Shown piece by piece: positions 43,385 to 44,267 of a DNA stretch of 44,267 bases. Source of the stretch: Planctomycetota bacterium (lineage in GTDB: Bacteria > Planctomycetota > Phycisphaerae > WQYP01); assembly GCA_021808105.1 (NCBI GenBank), contig JAKBCC010000016.1:1-44267 (forward strand), in the 5' to 3' direction. Under the pieces are notes generated by a model. That model made no database searches. It was given only the letters and a program-made list of their open reading frames with translations, and had not been told where the DNA came from. The position numbers and the translations under genes were made by a program. Positions within the stretch are counted from its first letter, which is position 1; every line of letters begins with the position of its first letter.

Positions 43385-44267
43385 CTAGATATCCCACTCG
43401 CTGTCACCGGTCAGCAGGCCTTTATTTTTCATCAGGTTCAAAATGGCATCCACGCTTTGCTCAACGGTCCACTGGTGGGTGGGCACAATAAGATCCGGTG
43501 CGCTGGGCGTTTCGTAAGCGGCGCTGACGCCGGGGAATGATTTAATCTGCCCGGCTTCGGCCAGCTTATACATGCCGCTTTGATCACGCTGCTTGCACAC
43601 CTCCAGCGGTGCCGACAGATGTACTTCCAGAAATCGGCCTTCCCCAATAAGTCTCCGGACCTTTTCCCGCACTGCGGCATGGGGTGCCAGCATGGCGCAA
43701 ATACAGATCAGCCCACTGTCATTAAATATGCGCGCGACTTCCGCGGCACGGCGGAGATTTTCCGAGCGATCATCAGCGGAAAATCCAAGGTCATTGGTCA
43801 TGCCGCGCCGCAGGTCCTGCCCGTGCAAAACCGTGGCGATTTTCCCCAGCTCAAAAAGTTTCTCCTCCAGAGCATAGGCAATCGTGGCCTTCCCAGAACC
43901 GGTTAATCCGGTAAGCAGAAGCGTGGCGGGTTTTTGGCTTAGTCGCTGCTGGCGCTGCAATGGTGAAATACGGCTTTGCGGGCGATTGCGCGGGGCTTCG
44001 GTGCTGCCCCAGGGATCAACGGCAGCTTTGGGCTGTTCACGTTCCAGAATCATACCGCAACCAACCGTATTAAAGCTCTGACGGTCAATGACAATAAAAG
44101 ATCCCGTCGCCCGATTGCGGCGATACGCATCAAAAGCCAGCGGCTGGGTTACCGATATGCTGCATCGCCCAACTTCATTGAGATGCAGCGTCTCAAGAGG
44201 TTTGTCATCCAGGGTATTAATATCAATTCCATTAAGCAGCGTGATTTCCCCGGGCGTGGTACGGGTG
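43385..44267 (-). CDS. cysC: CysN-CysC sulfate-activation fusion (C-terminal part)
   Basis: The frame is open through the window edge. The first 70 or so codons are the C-terminal end of CysN, the GTPase subunit of sulfate adenylyltransferase (LHLNEVGRCSISVTQPLAFDAYRRNRATGSFIVIDRQSFNTVGCG). A linker and the APS kinase domain CysC follow: P-loop GLTGSGKAT, GQDLRRGMTNDLGFSADDRSENLRR, and PLEVCKQRDQSGMYKLAEAGQIKSFPG. The fused enzyme would turn sulfate into APS and then PAPS. In the P-loop the residue after the conserved Lys is Ala instead of the usual Ser/Thr, and the usual DGDN reads HGQD. Kinase activity is therefore uncertain. An internal ATG at 44053 should not be taken as the start. Confidence 0.9.
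   Translation of the reverse strand, partial: TRTTPGEITLLNGIDINTLDDKPLETLHLNEVGRCSISVTQPLAFDAYRRNRATGSFIVIDRQSFNTVGCGMILEREQPKAAVDPWGSTEAPRNRPQSRISPLQRQQRLSQKPATLLLTGLTGSGKATIAYALEEKLFELGKIATVLHGQDLRRGMTNDLGFSADDRSENLRRAAEVARIFNDSGLICICAMLAPHAAVREKVRRLIGEGRFLEVHLSAPLEVCKQRDQSGMYKLAEAGQIKSFPGVSAAYETPSAPDLIVPTHQWTVEQSVDAILNLMKNKGLLTGDSEWDI

Overview
The window looks like chromosomal DNA from a Gram-negative bacterium of the PVC group, most likely a planctomycete of the Phycisphaerae type. This is inferred from gene content, not from a database match. The pointers are outer-membrane porins, a PEP-CTERM sorting signal, ClpC with a UVR motif, an enlarged SecA with inserts of the PVC kind, a CysN-CysC fusion, an actinobacterial-type inositol-phosphate synthase, and secreted alpha/alpha-toroid (prenyltransferase-repeat) proteins. 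Base composition looks fairly even, and there is no obvious prophage or large island.

Layout. 1-4077: end of a DUF4149-like membrane protein, facing a phosphoketolase/acetate kinase pair (acetyl-phosphate route to acetate and ATP). 4506-9246: a complete four-gene BMP-family (nucleoside-type) ABC importer, with a decayed porin tail at its 3' end. 9728-12796: RNase D and asparagine synthetase. 12866-13123: a palindromic repeat and tRNA-Leu(CAG). 13383-15429: a PEP-CTERM protein, an ECF sigma factor and its coupled membrane anti-sigma factor. 15878-18370: ClpC, followed by tandem 92-bp palindromic repeats. 18922-24679: an SGNH hydrolase, a membrane protein, a degenerate receiver, TsaD, a tiny basic ORF, a response regulator and a GH10-fold protein lacking its catalytic glutamates. 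24760-27311: a helix-hairpin-helix protein facing ribF-nrnA. 27405-27783: a leaderless DUF433 antitoxin whose toxin has been cut to a few codons.

27704-33765 is the most unusual block. It reads right to left: porin, BlaI repressor, a BlaR1-like M56 membrane protease fused to an alpha/alpha-toroid domain, a secreted homologue of that toroid, and an inositol-phosphate synthase. A BlaI-like dyad overlaps the -10 of the blaI promoter, and a related half-site pattern lies upstream of the porin. I infer a signalling system in which a toroid replaces the penicillin-binding sensor of BlaR1.

34258-44267: XerD converging on secA-der, then a Ppx/GppA phosphatase, then a truncated CysNC. The intergenic DNA here carries two related inverted-repeat elements (about 80 bp and 284 bp) that look like IS5-type MITEs, and single arms of the palindrome seen at 12866. 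Starts were chosen from Shine-Dalgarno matches and conserved family N-termini. Family names come from recognised motifs, since no searches could be run.
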